From JAEUSG01 sp964590225 (lineage in GTDB: Bacteria; Fibrobacterota; OXYB2-FULL-49-7; JAEUSG01), in NCBI GenBank assembly GCA_964590225.1, contig CAZPWS010000002.1:62001-126000 (forward strand): a stretch of 64,000 nt of DNA, given 5' to 3'. Positions 50,598 through 59,039 of this stretch are shown here, in pieces (positions within the stretch are counted from its first letter, which is position 1; each line of letters begins with the position of its first letter). Made by a program: the position numbers and the translations under genes. Under the pieces are notes generated by a model, which was not told where the DNA came from, did not search any database, and saw nothing but the letters and a program-made list of their open reading frames with translations.

Positions 50598-50626
50598 ATT
50601 ATACATAGAAGGAAAACGACATACAA
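50598..50626 (-). promoter_or_regulatory. Sigma70-type promoter of the rhamnogalacturonan lyase operon
   Basis: On the minus strand TATAAT (50598-50603) lies exactly 17 bases after TTGTAT (50621-50626). The likely transcript start near 50590 gives a leader of about 55 bases ending with AAGGAGG. The AraC regulator gene ends about 55 bases upstream of the -35, leaving room for one activator site. Only half of the -35 matches consensus, which fits a gene that needs an activator. Confidence 0.55.
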
Positions 50627-50680
50627 TACATATACGATATGATTTTTATACTATTTCCATCGATTTTGTGTCAAATTAAT

Positions 50681-52684
50681 CTAAAAAACGCTAATCTTGT
50701 ACTCTTTTGGAGTTTTGCCAGTGATGTCTTTAAAGATTCTGTAAAAATGAGAGCTGTTTTTAATGCCAATCATATACCCAATTTCTTCAAAATTCTTGTC
50801 CGGGTTTGCTAAAATCAGCTCCTTAGCACGATTTACTCTTATTTCATTTATTAGGTGTGGTAATTTCTTCTTATTCCTATTCATTATTTCATAAAAGCGG
50901 CCATAACTAAAATGGAGTGCATTTCTGATAATATTAGCCGATAACTCGTCAGCAAGATGCGTCTTAACATACCCAACAACCATTTCATACTCCCTGTCTT
51001 GTTGTGGGACTAACGAAGAATGGTTCGTAATTTTTCGCCGTTTTATATGAAAAAACAGTATTGGCGCAAAAACTAATACCAAAACTATTACAACAGGAAT
51101 ACTACCAGTTTTTTTATCAGAAGAAACAACCGTAATAAGCTTAAAATAGCTACTTGAATGGGTAAAACCTTTTATGGCGCTACCAAAATATTTGGGAATA
51201 GTTGAATAATTTGAAATAAAATATGCTGTTGCAGACAAGCGCCAAGTACGACTCTGTAAGGAATCAATAACTCTACCCCTAAACCGCAACTCATTCTTAA
51301 CTGTATCAAAAAAAATATTCGCTTTTTTTCCATCGAGATATAGGCCGATATTATCTTGCAACTTATCTGATTTTGTGGAATTGGGCGTCCTTCTTTCAAA
51401 GGCACCTATTTTATTTCCCCCAACCGAGATATTGTAAACAAAATTATGGCACGGTATATATTCTCCATATTTGTTTCCTGGATGTCCCAACAGATAGTTT
51501 GAATCATTAATAGCGACTATGAAATAAAGTAGCGAATCAGCTGAGACAGATCTTTCAAAATCCACACGAAACCAATACCACTCGCCCGCTTTTATCTCAT
51601 TAAGTGGCGTACCATCCGGTTTGTCAAATAAGCGACACCCCTTAATTATAACTTGTGATTTTACACCCTCTTTTTGAGCAAACCAAACCGCCTCACTCCA
51701 ATCACCAGAAACAGCGTGCATATTGATAAATCTTACCTGCCAGTAATAGCTACCACTGTAAATATGGAAGGGGACAATCCGCCCGAAAAGTTTTTGAGGA
51801 GCTTTCTCAATTAAAGAGAAAATTGGCATTATCGAGTTGGAGGCTGAATAGAGTCGCCATTCAGAAATAGCAATATTCTGCTTTTCTATATCAACACCGC
51901 TATCTGAAACTGATAAATTGCAGGAGCTGCCATCTATGGCTGTTTTCATGCCTACGGGTTTGGGAGGAATGGAAAAAATCCTTTTGTCTGAAACTGCAAA
52001 TTCATCAAGAGCGACAAACCAAGAATAACCTTCGGTAGAATTAGCGGTACAGGTAATATTCAGGTACTTCAATGGATAATACCATTCTCTTGTGATGCTT
52101 CCCACCGTATCACCATTAACAAAGAGCATAATATGGGCAATGTTTGAATCAGAGAAAGTTAATCTTGATTCAATACAATACTCAACCCCTGCCTTGATAG
52201 CGACCGACAAATGGCTGCCAAGACTCTCGGCAGCATTTCTTTCCACAAGAAGCAACTTAAATAAATCACCCTCGGGTATTCTATGCAACTCATATTGGAA
52301 AAGCGGTCCAGGTTGATCCGGTTGAATTTTATCTGTAACACTTATTCCCATTGGAAAAAGTATTATGTCGTGAAGCAGTGATTCGCGCCCCAACTCCTTT
52401 ATAACCGAGTCTATTCTTATGTAAAATCTGAGCCATGACTCATTCATAAAATTGAGTTCGCATCCACCACTGCCACCACTTGAAGAACCAGAAAGTTGCA
52501 TGCCATAATTACCTCTAATTGCAGCTTTTTCCGTAAACGCAACTCCATTAAAGTTTTTCCACCCACCGATAAATGGTCTTACCGTTGTGCGCCCATTTAT
52601 CGTAACGGAAAGTGCGGTGTCCGGTGAAACTGCGGAATATGTTACTTCAAACAACAAACAGAGGATAATAAAAAAATGTTTCAT
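50681..52684 (-). CDS. Membrane-anchored AraC-family transcription regulator (first copy)
   Basis: 667 residues. A signal peptide (HFFIILCLLFEVTYSA) leads to a periplasmic region of about 500 residues with a LamG/concanavalin-like part (GYSWFVALDEFAVSDKRIF) and a fibronectin-like segment, repeated. A single membrane helix lies near 525-544 (PVVIVLVLVFAPILFF), followed by basic residues and a cytoplasmic AraC DNA-binding domain (567-667) with RVNRAKELILANPDKNFEEI and HFYRIFKDITGKTPKEYK. The plan is that of a one-component transmembrane sensor, as in Bacillus YesS. It stands directly upstream of the rhamnogalacturonan lyase operon and behind a barrel gene. Ligand unknown. Confidence 0.8.
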   Translation of the reverse strand: MKHFFIILCLLFEVTYSAVSPDTALSVTINGRTTVRPFIGGWKNFNGVAFTEKAAIRGNYGMQLSGSSSGGSGGCELNFMNESWLRFYIRIDSVIKELGRESLLHDIILFPMGISVTDKIQPDQPGPLFQYELHRIPEGDLFKLLLVERNAAESLGSHLSVAIKAGVEYCIESRLTFSDSNIAHIMLFVNGDTVGSITREWYYPLKYLNITCTANSTEGYSWFVALDEFAVSDKRIFSIPPKPVGMKTAIDGSSCNLSVSDSGVDIEKQNIAISEWRLYSASNSIMPIFSLIEKAPQKLFGRIVPFHIYSGSYYWQVRFINMHAVSGDWSEAVWFAQKEGVKSQVIIKGCRLFDKPDGTPLNEIKAGEWYWFRVDFERSVSADSLLYFIVAINDSNYLLGHPGNKYGEYIPCHNFVYNISVGGNKIGAFERRTPNSTKSDKLQDNIGLYLDGKKANIFFDTVKNELRFRGRVIDSLQSRTWRLSATAYFISNYSTIPKYFGSAIKGFTHSSSYFKLITVVSSDKKTGSIPVVIVLVLVFAPILFFHIKRRKITNHSSLVPQQDREYEMVVGYVKTHLADELSANIIRNALHFSYGRFYEIMNRNKKKLPHLINEIRVNRAKELILANPDKNFEEIGYMIGIKNSSHFYRIFKDITGKTPKEYKISVF

Positions 52685-52690
52685 ATCAAG

Positions 52691-54586
52691 CTATCCACCA
52701 AACTGCCAATTAATTCCCCACTTTATTGCTGGTCCTGGCAAATAATATCCTGGTTCATAACGGATAACATAATTACCCAAATTCTGAAACACAGCATAGT
52801 AATGGAATTTTTTAATTGTAAATCCCATGTTAATTTCAGTGTCAAGATGCCACTTTAATGTCTTTGGTTGTGCTGAGAGCCATGGATCTATTGCCCACAC
52901 ATCAGGACGCAGTTTAAGATTAAAGCAACCGTCAACTTTAAGCCTGTTATTCACAAAAAGTCCATTAACTTGTGTTGCAGCCATCAGTGCAAAGGTGTTA
53001 AAGGAAGAATCCACAGAAGCCGGTCTTTTCCAGCCATAAACCACATACTCTGCCGATGCACTTTGCGAAAAAGAGCCGGTTATAAAAGATAATTTCACCA
53101 TATTGGCAATCCGCCGATCTTTATCAAGAACATCCTGCGAATATATCCAGTGTAACCCATTAATATCCTGTACCGGTTTCATAAGAAATGGAGCTTTTGT
53201 ATGATACAATTCAGCTGCATATTCACAAATGAATTTTCCCATTTTTGCAGTTAGAGCACCCTCGGCATAGTCACTTTTAATTACGCTTACGCTATTGAGA
53301 TCGGAAGCAACAAGATTCATCCTTTTGTTTGGAAGGAACTGCACCGCTGGTTCTGGCAATCTTTTCTCGCTTCCTATCGCAAGACGAAGATCGATTGGAA
53401 TGGAGTTAGAGGAAGTATGAATTCCTATTCTTGGCGAAATAGAGGTTGGAAGCGTTCCCTCCTTTAATCTTGAATCCATTCTTACGGCCCAGTCAATATT
53501 AAGCATTGTTGTAAAGATACTGGAAGTAAACTCCCTGTTAAAGGAATGCGCTACAAGAGAGCGCCATAAATCTTTATCGATATTTTCTTCCCACACATTA
53601 TCGTTTGCTACTTCTGTCTTTATTTCCAGCTTGGTTTTGCCACGGGATATTGAAGTTTTTACAATCATGCCATAAGCGTCATTACCTTGCTTAATATACT
53701 GTGCACCCAAAAAACCGTTGCGTGGTTCTTTAGGAAATGAGAGCGAAGCCATCTCACCATATGCGGTAACATTCCATGTAATTAATGACTTCCTTATGTT
53801 GTTTGCCCGTAATGTTAGTCTGTCGGAGACGCGGCGAGAGCTCAGATTAATTAGCGTATTGCCATAAGGGCGACCATCAATTTGCGCATCTCGCATTAAC
53901 TCATAATTGAGACACATGTTTATCCAGTCAACAGGTAATAAATTAACAGCTAAATTCCACCGACTAAAGTCGCCGGAGAGCTTTAGCCCTTCGCTAACAA
54001 ACTCGCTTTCGTCCCGTTTTAGTAAAGAACGGTAAATACCAAGAATAGCTTCAGGATGTGAGTAGTATTCCGGCTGGCCGTTAGAATATGTAGAACCATC
54101 AGACTGAAAAATTTTATTAAGAGAGAGAGAAAGGGCGGCCTTTGAGCTTATCTTTCTCGAAAAGGCAAATTGTACCGCATTCCAGCCAAATGGACCATTT
54201 TCCCAGCGTATTTGAGATAGGGGCGATGCGATAAAATTGTCCTGCTGATATAATACCACCCTTCTTTCGGAACCTGATAAACCGCCATTGATAAAGTAAT
54301 TCACAGAATCAATATTTTGTGTTGGTAGTCTTAAAAAGTAGATTCTGTCCGAAGACGCTCCTCGCAACGCAACACCATCAACTTCTAACACGAATGGGCG
54401 ATCGTCAAGAAAAAGTTCCTTTCCCCTGAATTTGTAATCAGAAAGAGAGCCTCCATAGTTCAGGTAGGCTACATCGCCCCATGGCAGGTTCTTAAACTCC
54501 TCACCAAATGAGTAGCTATCCTGAAATTCACCATACGATTCATTTACGAAAAAAAGAGCAATAAAGACAGCGAAAATCACCGCCAT
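52691..54586 (-). CDS. Outer-membrane beta-barrel protein (TonB-receptor-like barrel)
   Basis: About 631 residues. A signal peptide (MAVIFAVFIALFFVNESYG) precedes a short region (YFLRLPTQNIDSVNYFINGG) that resembles the end of a plug domain, and many amphipathic strands such as SRWNLAVNLLPVDWINMCLNY. The protein ends with YYLPGPAIKWGINWQFGG, the Pro-Gly-xxx-aromatic ending of TonB-dependent receptor barrels. There is no clear TonB box or full plug. The membrane AraC gene begins six bases after its stop, so the two are co-transcribed; the barrel may import or sense the polysaccharide. Start may be GTG at 54589 or ATG at 54586. Confidence 0.65.
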   Translation of the reverse strand: MAVIFAVFIALFFVNESYGEFQDSYSFGEEFKNLPWGDVAYLNYGGSLSDYKFRGKELFLDDRPFVLEVDGVALRGASSDRIYFLRLPTQNIDSVNYFINGGLSGSERRVVLYQQDNFIASPLSQIRWENGPFGWNAVQFAFSRKISSKAALSLSLNKIFQSDGSTYSNGQPEYYSHPEAILGIYRSLLKRDESEFVSEGLKLSGDFSRWNLAVNLLPVDWINMCLNYELMRDAQIDGRPYGNTLINLSSRRVSDRLTLRANNIRKSLITWNVTAYGEMASLSFPKEPRNGFLGAQYIKQGNDAYGMIVKTSISRGKTKLEIKTEVANDNVWEENIDKDLWRSLVAHSFNREFTSSIFTTMLNIDWAVRMDSRLKEGTLPTSISPRIGIHTSSNSIPIDLRLAIGSEKRLPEPAVQFLPNKRMNLVASDLNSVSVIKSDYAEGALTAKMGKFICEYAAELYHTKAPFLMKPVQDINGLHWIYSQDVLDKDRRIANMVKLSFITGSFSQSASAEYVVYGWKRPASVDSSFNTFALMAATQVNGLFVNNRLKVDGCFNLKLRPDVWAIDPWLSAQPKTLKWHLDTEINMGFTIKKFHYYAVFQNLGNYVIRYEPGYYLPGPAIKWGINWQFGG

Positions 54587-54588
54587 CA

Positions 54589-54843
54589 CTATTCCAAAAG
54601 CTCCCGCAAGTATGGTTTGATAAATATCGCTCCAATATCCCGCTTTTTAAGAATTGACACCAAAAGATCAACCCTGTCTGGAGCTGGCTCTGCGATATTA
54701 ACAAATATCTGTTCTTTGCCCCGAAGAGCAAAAAGGCCACAACGGATAGAAGCGGTTGCCTCTTCTCTTACCGGCAGAGCAAGCTGTTCACATACCATTT
54801 TTAATTCTTGATAAGTCTGTTCAGCTGATTGTGTCGTTTGCAA
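54589..54843 (-). CDS. Small hypothetical protein after tldD (TTG start)
   Basis: 84 residues from a TTG at 54843, preceded by GGGGAG at a five-base distance. The protein reads LQTTQSAEQTYQELKMVCEQ and then RCGLFALRGKEQIFVNIAEPAPDRVDLLVSILKKRDIGAIFIKPYLRELLE in shorter blocks. No signal, membrane helix or known motif is seen. A longer open frame to 54942 would overlap tldD and has no start signal. It lies 17 bases after tldD and touches the start of the barrel gene. The function is unknown. Confidence 0.5.
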   Translation of the reverse strand: MQTTQSAEQTYQELKMVCEQLALPVREEATASIRCGLFALRGKEQIFVNIAEPAPDRVDLLVSILKKRDIGAIFIKPYLRELLE

Positions 54844-54860
54844 GAAATCTCCCCCACTTT

Positions 54861-56225
54861 CTACCCGATCAATAGATTGTTCACGCGAATATGCGGACCA
54901 CCATCCGATACTGGTAAAGGAGACTGACCCTCTTTGCCACAACCACCCATGCCACCGAAAATTTTCATGTCGTTACCGATACAGTCAATATTATGTAGCG
55001 TCTCAAATACATTGCCGGTTAAAATCACATCACGAACCAGCCCGCCAATTTTACCATTTTTTATCTCATACGCTTTTTCGGCAGAAAAGGTAAACTGTTC
55101 AAGATCTGTATTTCCTCCCAACATACCGCATGCGTATATACCGTTAGCTATGCCGGAAATCATCTCCTCAAAAGGAGTGGTGCCTTGTTCGATAAGCGTA
55201 CATGACATTCTGACAATAGGCTTGAAGCGGTAAGTAAGCGCCCTTGCGTTTCCTGTAAGTTCACCATCCATTTTTTGGGCAGTTTCACGAGAGTGAAGGT
55301 GGCCGGCAAGTTTACCGTCTTTTATTAGATAAGTTTTTTTCGACTTAACTCCTTCGTCGTCGTAAGGATACCCGCCAGCCTCGGCATAAAGCGAACCATC
55401 ATCAACCATATTCAAAAAATCAGGTCCAAATACTGTTCCCTTGACCATCTTTGCAGCTATAGCAGGATTCTCGGAGATAAAATCCGCTTCGCTTAAATGG
55501 CCAAATGCTTCGTGAGCAAAAACTCCTGTAAGCTTTGGATCAAGCACAACTGTATATCGGCCGCCTGCAATCTTTGGCGCGTCAAGCAGAGCATTGGCGT
55601 CTTTTACAAGGCTCTCTACCATATCTTCTATTCCGAGCACATTTCCAAATCCTCTATGGTCGCCAACCGAATGATATGACCTCTGGACATTATTCCCGTC
55701 TCGCGCGGTAGCGGCAAGAGTTATTCCGGTAAACTGCCGCTCCATTGATAACTCAGTACCGTTTGAGGAACAAAAAAAGCTGTTAACTATTCTATCAAGA
55801 TAAACAACTCTCGACGATACTATTCTTTTTCCCATTAGAATGGCATTGTTATATCGGCGTACTATTTCAAATTTGTCATTTAACGAATACTTTGAGGCGG
55901 ATTCACCTTCGCCCTGTTTAAAACTACCCTTAACTGCAGGCGAATCCTTAAGCCCTGTAGTCCCACGGCCTACCGCTTTTGCCTGGGCAATTGCTTCGGC
56001 AAATGCCTTCTCAAGATCGGTGGGACGGTTAAATGAACAAAAGCCCCATCCACCTTTATGGCAAGCGCGAACACAGCCTCCAGAAGACTCCTTATCGCCT
56101 ATTTCGTCTATTTCCTTGCCAGCCATTGCAACCGATGCGCTTGCCCTCTCTTCCAGTCTGACTTCAACATAATCCGCCGATCCCATTCCAACCAGCTTGA
56201 CAGCACTATCTTTAAGGTCAATCAT
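54861..56225 (-). CDS. tldD: TldD-family metallopeptidase
   Basis: 454 residues. The zinc motif HEAFGH (238-243) in VFAHEAFGHLSEADFI and the downstream GCGKEGQSPLPVSDGGPHIRV block are typical of TldD, the catalytic half of the TldD/TldE protease that degrades unfolded peptides and matures modified peptides. The partner TldE lacks the HExxxH and is not in this window. ATG at 56225 fits the family. It begins six bases after the trpS stop. Nothing is missing. Confidence 0.9.
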   Translation of the reverse strand: MIDLKDSAVKLVGMGSADYVEVRLEERASASVAMAGKEIDEIGDKESSGGCVRACHKGGWGFCSFNRPTDLEKAFAEAIAQAKAVGRGTTGLKDSPAVKGSFKQGEGESASKYSLNDKFEIVRRYNNAILMGKRIVSSRVVYLDRIVNSFFCSSNGTELSMERQFTGITLAATARDGNNVQRSYHSVGDHRGFGNVLGIEDMVESLVKDANALLDAPKIAGGRYTVVLDPKLTGVFAHEAFGHLSEADFISENPAIAAKMVKGTVFGPDFLNMVDDGSLYAEAGGYPYDDEGVKSKKTYLIKDGKLAGHLHSRETAQKMDGELTGNARALTYRFKPIVRMSCTLIEQGTTPFEEMISGIANGIYACGMLGGNTDLEQFTFSAEKAYEIKNGKIGGLVRDVILTGNVFETLHNIDCIGNDMKIFGGMGGCGKEGQSPLPVSDGGPHIRVNNLLIG

Positions 56226-56231
56226 TGTAAA

Positions 56232-57221
56232 TCATTTCCCCTTTTTCCTTATGCCAATGGCCTCGCGAACCTCTTTCATAGTTTCGTTTGCAATTCGACT
56301 GCAAGCCGTTGCTCCCCTTGAAAGGGCATCACTCACAATATCTGAATTTTCGCCAAGAAACGCATGCTTCTCCCTTATAGGAGCGAGTTCGGTGGCCATA
56401 TTGGCAGAAAGTTTGAGCTTGCAATCAACGCAACCAATACCCGCCTTTCTGCACTCACAATTAATTTCGGCAATGGTTTCAGGGGATGAAAAGTGTTGGT
56501 GAAGGGCGAAGATATTACATACAGAAGGATCCCCAGGATCGTTCCGTCTTTTCCTGTTAATGTCGGTTATTGCTGGTTTAAGCTTTCGTTCTATTTCCTC
56601 TGGTGAATCAAAAAGGGCAATCGTGTTATTCATGCTTTTGCTCATTTTAGCCTTACCGTCAAGCCCCATAATCCTTGCAGCAGCACCTATGCGAGCAGAT
56701 GGTTCAACAAGTATTTCACCATATCTTGAATTGAAACGCCTTATTACTTCGCGGGCTAATTCAAGGTGCTGAACCTGATCCTCTCCAACAGGTACAACGG
56801 CTGCTTTGTAAAGGGCTATGTCTGCCGTCTGGAGAACAGGATAGGTAAACAGGCCCACATTAATATCATCGGGGTGCTGTTCAGCCTTTTGCTTGTACTG
56901 CGTCATTCTTTCGAGATGCCCCATATGGATCACCGTACCGAGTATCCATGATAGCTCTGTATGTTCTGGTACTGCTGACTGAACAAAAAGGTTGCATTTA
57001 TCGGGATCAAGTCCAGCCGCCAATAGACCTTTTGCCGTTTCAAATATTCGTCTATTAAAACTTGTCGCATCCTGTGCAACGGTTATTGCATGATAATCAA
57101 CCACACAATAGATTGCTTCGTGTGTTTCCTGCAAGGCTACCCAGTTCTTAATGGCTCCAAGGTAGTTACCAATATGTATTTCGCCGCTTGGCTGAATTCC
57201 ACTGAATAATCTCGGCTTCAT
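56232..57221 (-). CDS. trpS: Tryptophanyl-tRNA synthetase
   Basis: 329 residues, a class I synthetase. HIGN (16-19) is the HIGH-type motif in GIQPSGEIHIGNYLGAI, and KMSKSMNN is the second signature. DYHAITV and FTYPVLQTADIALYKA match TrpRS substrate loops. It charges tRNA(Trp) with tryptophan. The helical stretch with CKLKLSANMATEL near the C-terminus contains several cysteines (for example ECRKAGIGCVDCK), as in some TrpRS that bind metal or an Fe-S cluster, but this is a guess. The TPR gene ends 18 bases upstream. Confidence 0.95.
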   Translation of the reverse strand: MKPRLFSGIQPSGEIHIGNYLGAIKNWVALQETHEAIYCVVDYHAITVAQDATSFNRRIFETAKGLLAAGLDPDKCNLFVQSAVPEHTELSWILGTVIHMGHLERMTQYKQKAEQHPDDINVGLFTYPVLQTADIALYKAAVVPVGEDQVQHLELAREVIRRFNSRYGEILVEPSARIGAAARIMGLDGKAKMSKSMNNTIALFDSPEEIERKLKPAITDINRKRRNDPGDPSVCNIFALHQHFSSPETIAEINCECRKAGIGCVDCKLKLSANMATELAPIREKHAFLGENSDIVSDALSRGATACSRIANETMKEVREAIGIRKKGK

Positions 57222-57239
57222 TATTAAACAGGCCTCCCT

Positions 57240-58958
57240 TTATCTCAATTTCATCAAATGTTCCTGACAAACTCCAGTCCACCAGTTTTGAGGGCTCTTT
57301 TTCAGGAACTCCGTAAGCCGCTCAACCGCCTCTCGGCGGCTGTTTCTCTTTATATGTACCATTGCCAAATTATAAAGCACATCAAGATTCTCACTATCCA
57401 AAGCGTGAGCTTTTTCAAAACATTCAGCCGCTTTATCGAATAGTTCGTCCCGAGTATTGAAAATACCCATACCATAAAGGGCTTCGACGGTAGGTGAACT
57501 TCCTGCGGAAACAGTTTCGAATTCGAGCCTCATTGCTTCGTATGCCTCGCGGCTCATGGCGACAGGATCATACTTGAGCGGGACCTTTATATCGTTTCGG
57601 CCCGGAGCTATTTCATGGTTAAACCAAATCCGTATCGCTTTAGGCAAAACCTTGTATCCACGGGTTTCCATGCCCATGAAAACTGAATAATCTTTGGCAA
57701 ATTTTTCCTTTAGCCGGATAATTGACCTGATTCCCCTGTTTTCTTCAATTTTGTTATAACTCATCAGCAAGGCTTTGTCTTCGTCCATATCGAGTTTATA
57801 CTCGACAATTCCGGCAAAAAGAGAATCCTCAATTTTTCCCGGCGAAAAAAGCGGTACAAGTATGGCGTTGTTTTTCCAGTCGTAAAGCGAGTTTCCAAAT
57901 CCTGGCAAAATTATAAACTTGGGCAAACCAAGATATTTGGCCCTTTCATTCTTAAAAACTTTTGGGTCAAATTCTTCTACCAACTTGATTACCTTTTGCA
58001 GTTTGGCAACTGTTATAGGCTTGGTCTGAGCGGTCCAGACCGAAAAGGATTCAGCCCGAACTCTCTTTGCGCAAAGCGACATCAGCCCCTTGAAGTAGTC
58101 AAGCGAACTATTCAATTGTGCTTCCACTTCAACAGGCGAAAGCATGGACGACTGCATGGATAAAGTCTTGAGTTCCACCTCCTTGCGCGCCATCTTATTT
58201 TCGATATCAACCTTTTCTGCCATTAGGGTGTTTATCTCTTCGGAAACAGCAACAAGCTCCTTTTCCTGCGATGGATTTCGGATTTCAGTCAATACATTCC
58301 TGAAAGTGGTCTGCTGTTTCAGATAGTCCTGCTGCCAGGAAGCAAGCTCCCTTTTCCCCTGAACATCGAGAAATTTACCGGTTGCTACTTCTTTTTGTCT
58401 GCGCAAAATTGTCAGTTTTAAATCGTCGAGACATTGCGCTTTTTCAAGACGGCAAACGGTCTGATCCCGCAATGGAGAATTCAAAAGTCCCCTGGACTGC
58501 AACGCCTCTTCAAGAGCAGCAATAAAGGATGATCTTCTCTCGTCTTTTTTTGCTTCGATATCCTTATCTTTGACAATTATCTGATGTTTAAGATCTGAGA
58601 TATCGTTTTTTATGGCATCTTGCTTGTCAAAATTGAGTATCCTTTGATATTCGGCTACAATCCAATCGGCAAATTGCAGAATGAGACTTTCTTTGTGCGG
58701 AATATTCTCTGCGGCTACAGCCTTAATCTCCTCGTCCCCTCCTTCGATCAAAGATTTATCGATTAGCCCGCTGTTTATAAAAGGTAACTCATCTGACAAA
58801 TCTATCTGTTCCGCACTGCCGCCGTTGGCTTTTTCCCGTATAAGGCTGAAAACCATGTCCCAGTAGAGGGTATTGAGAGCCTGACGGTTCTTCCGGTTGG
58901 AAGGATCGCTTTTATATTCTTTAATTAAACCAAGATCGTTTCGTGGTATTGTTGCCAT
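57240..58958 (-). CDS. Coiled-coil / TPR protein of unknown function
   Basis: 572 residues. No signal peptide. Residues 100-280 are long charged helices with heptad-like spacing (IVKDKDIEAKKDERRSSF, EEINTLMAEKVDIENKMARKE), a likely coiled coil. The middle has a globular part containing KFIILPGFGNSLYDW and IRIWFNHEIAPGRNDI. The C-terminal 90 residues hold two TPR repeats (RDELFDKAAECFEKAHALDSEN, VLYNLAMVHIKRNSRREA). I do not recognise the family. It precedes trpS and tldD in the same direction. Probably a cytoplasmic scaffold; no function is assigned. Confidence 0.6.
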   Translation of the reverse strand: MATIPRNDLGLIKEYKSDPSNRKNRQALNTLYWDMVFSLIREKANGGSAEQIDLSDELPFINSGLIDKSLIEGGDEEIKAVAAENIPHKESLILQFADWIVAEYQRILNFDKQDAIKNDISDLKHQIIVKDKDIEAKKDERRSSFIAALEEALQSRGLLNSPLRDQTVCRLEKAQCLDDLKLTILRRQKEVATGKFLDVQGKRELASWQQDYLKQQTTFRNVLTEIRNPSQEKELVAVSEEINTLMAEKVDIENKMARKEVELKTLSMQSSMLSPVEVEAQLNSSLDYFKGLMSLCAKRVRAESFSVWTAQTKPITVAKLQKVIKLVEEFDPKVFKNERAKYLGLPKFIILPGFGNSLYDWKNNAILVPLFSPGKIEDSLFAGIVEYKLDMDEDKALLMSYNKIEENRGIRSIIRLKEKFAKDYSVFMGMETRGYKVLPKAIRIWFNHEIAPGRNDIKVPLKYDPVAMSREAYEAMRLEFETVSAGSSPTVEALYGMGIFNTRDELFDKAAECFEKAHALDSENLDVLYNLAMVHIKRNSRREAVERLTEFLKKSPQNWWTGVCQEHLMKLR

Positions 58959-59039
58959 GATGATTTTAGGCTTAAAAACTAATTTATGCGGCTTGCTCTC
59001 TGCAATTTAAGTCGGGGAAGAAAACTGTATGTTTAATAA

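Noticed and set aside
53197..53213. TTGTAT-G-ATACAA inside the outer-membrane barrel gene, similar to the gnd palindrome
   Set aside because: Spacer length differs (one base, not three), arms are shorter, and it lies in the middle of a coding region.
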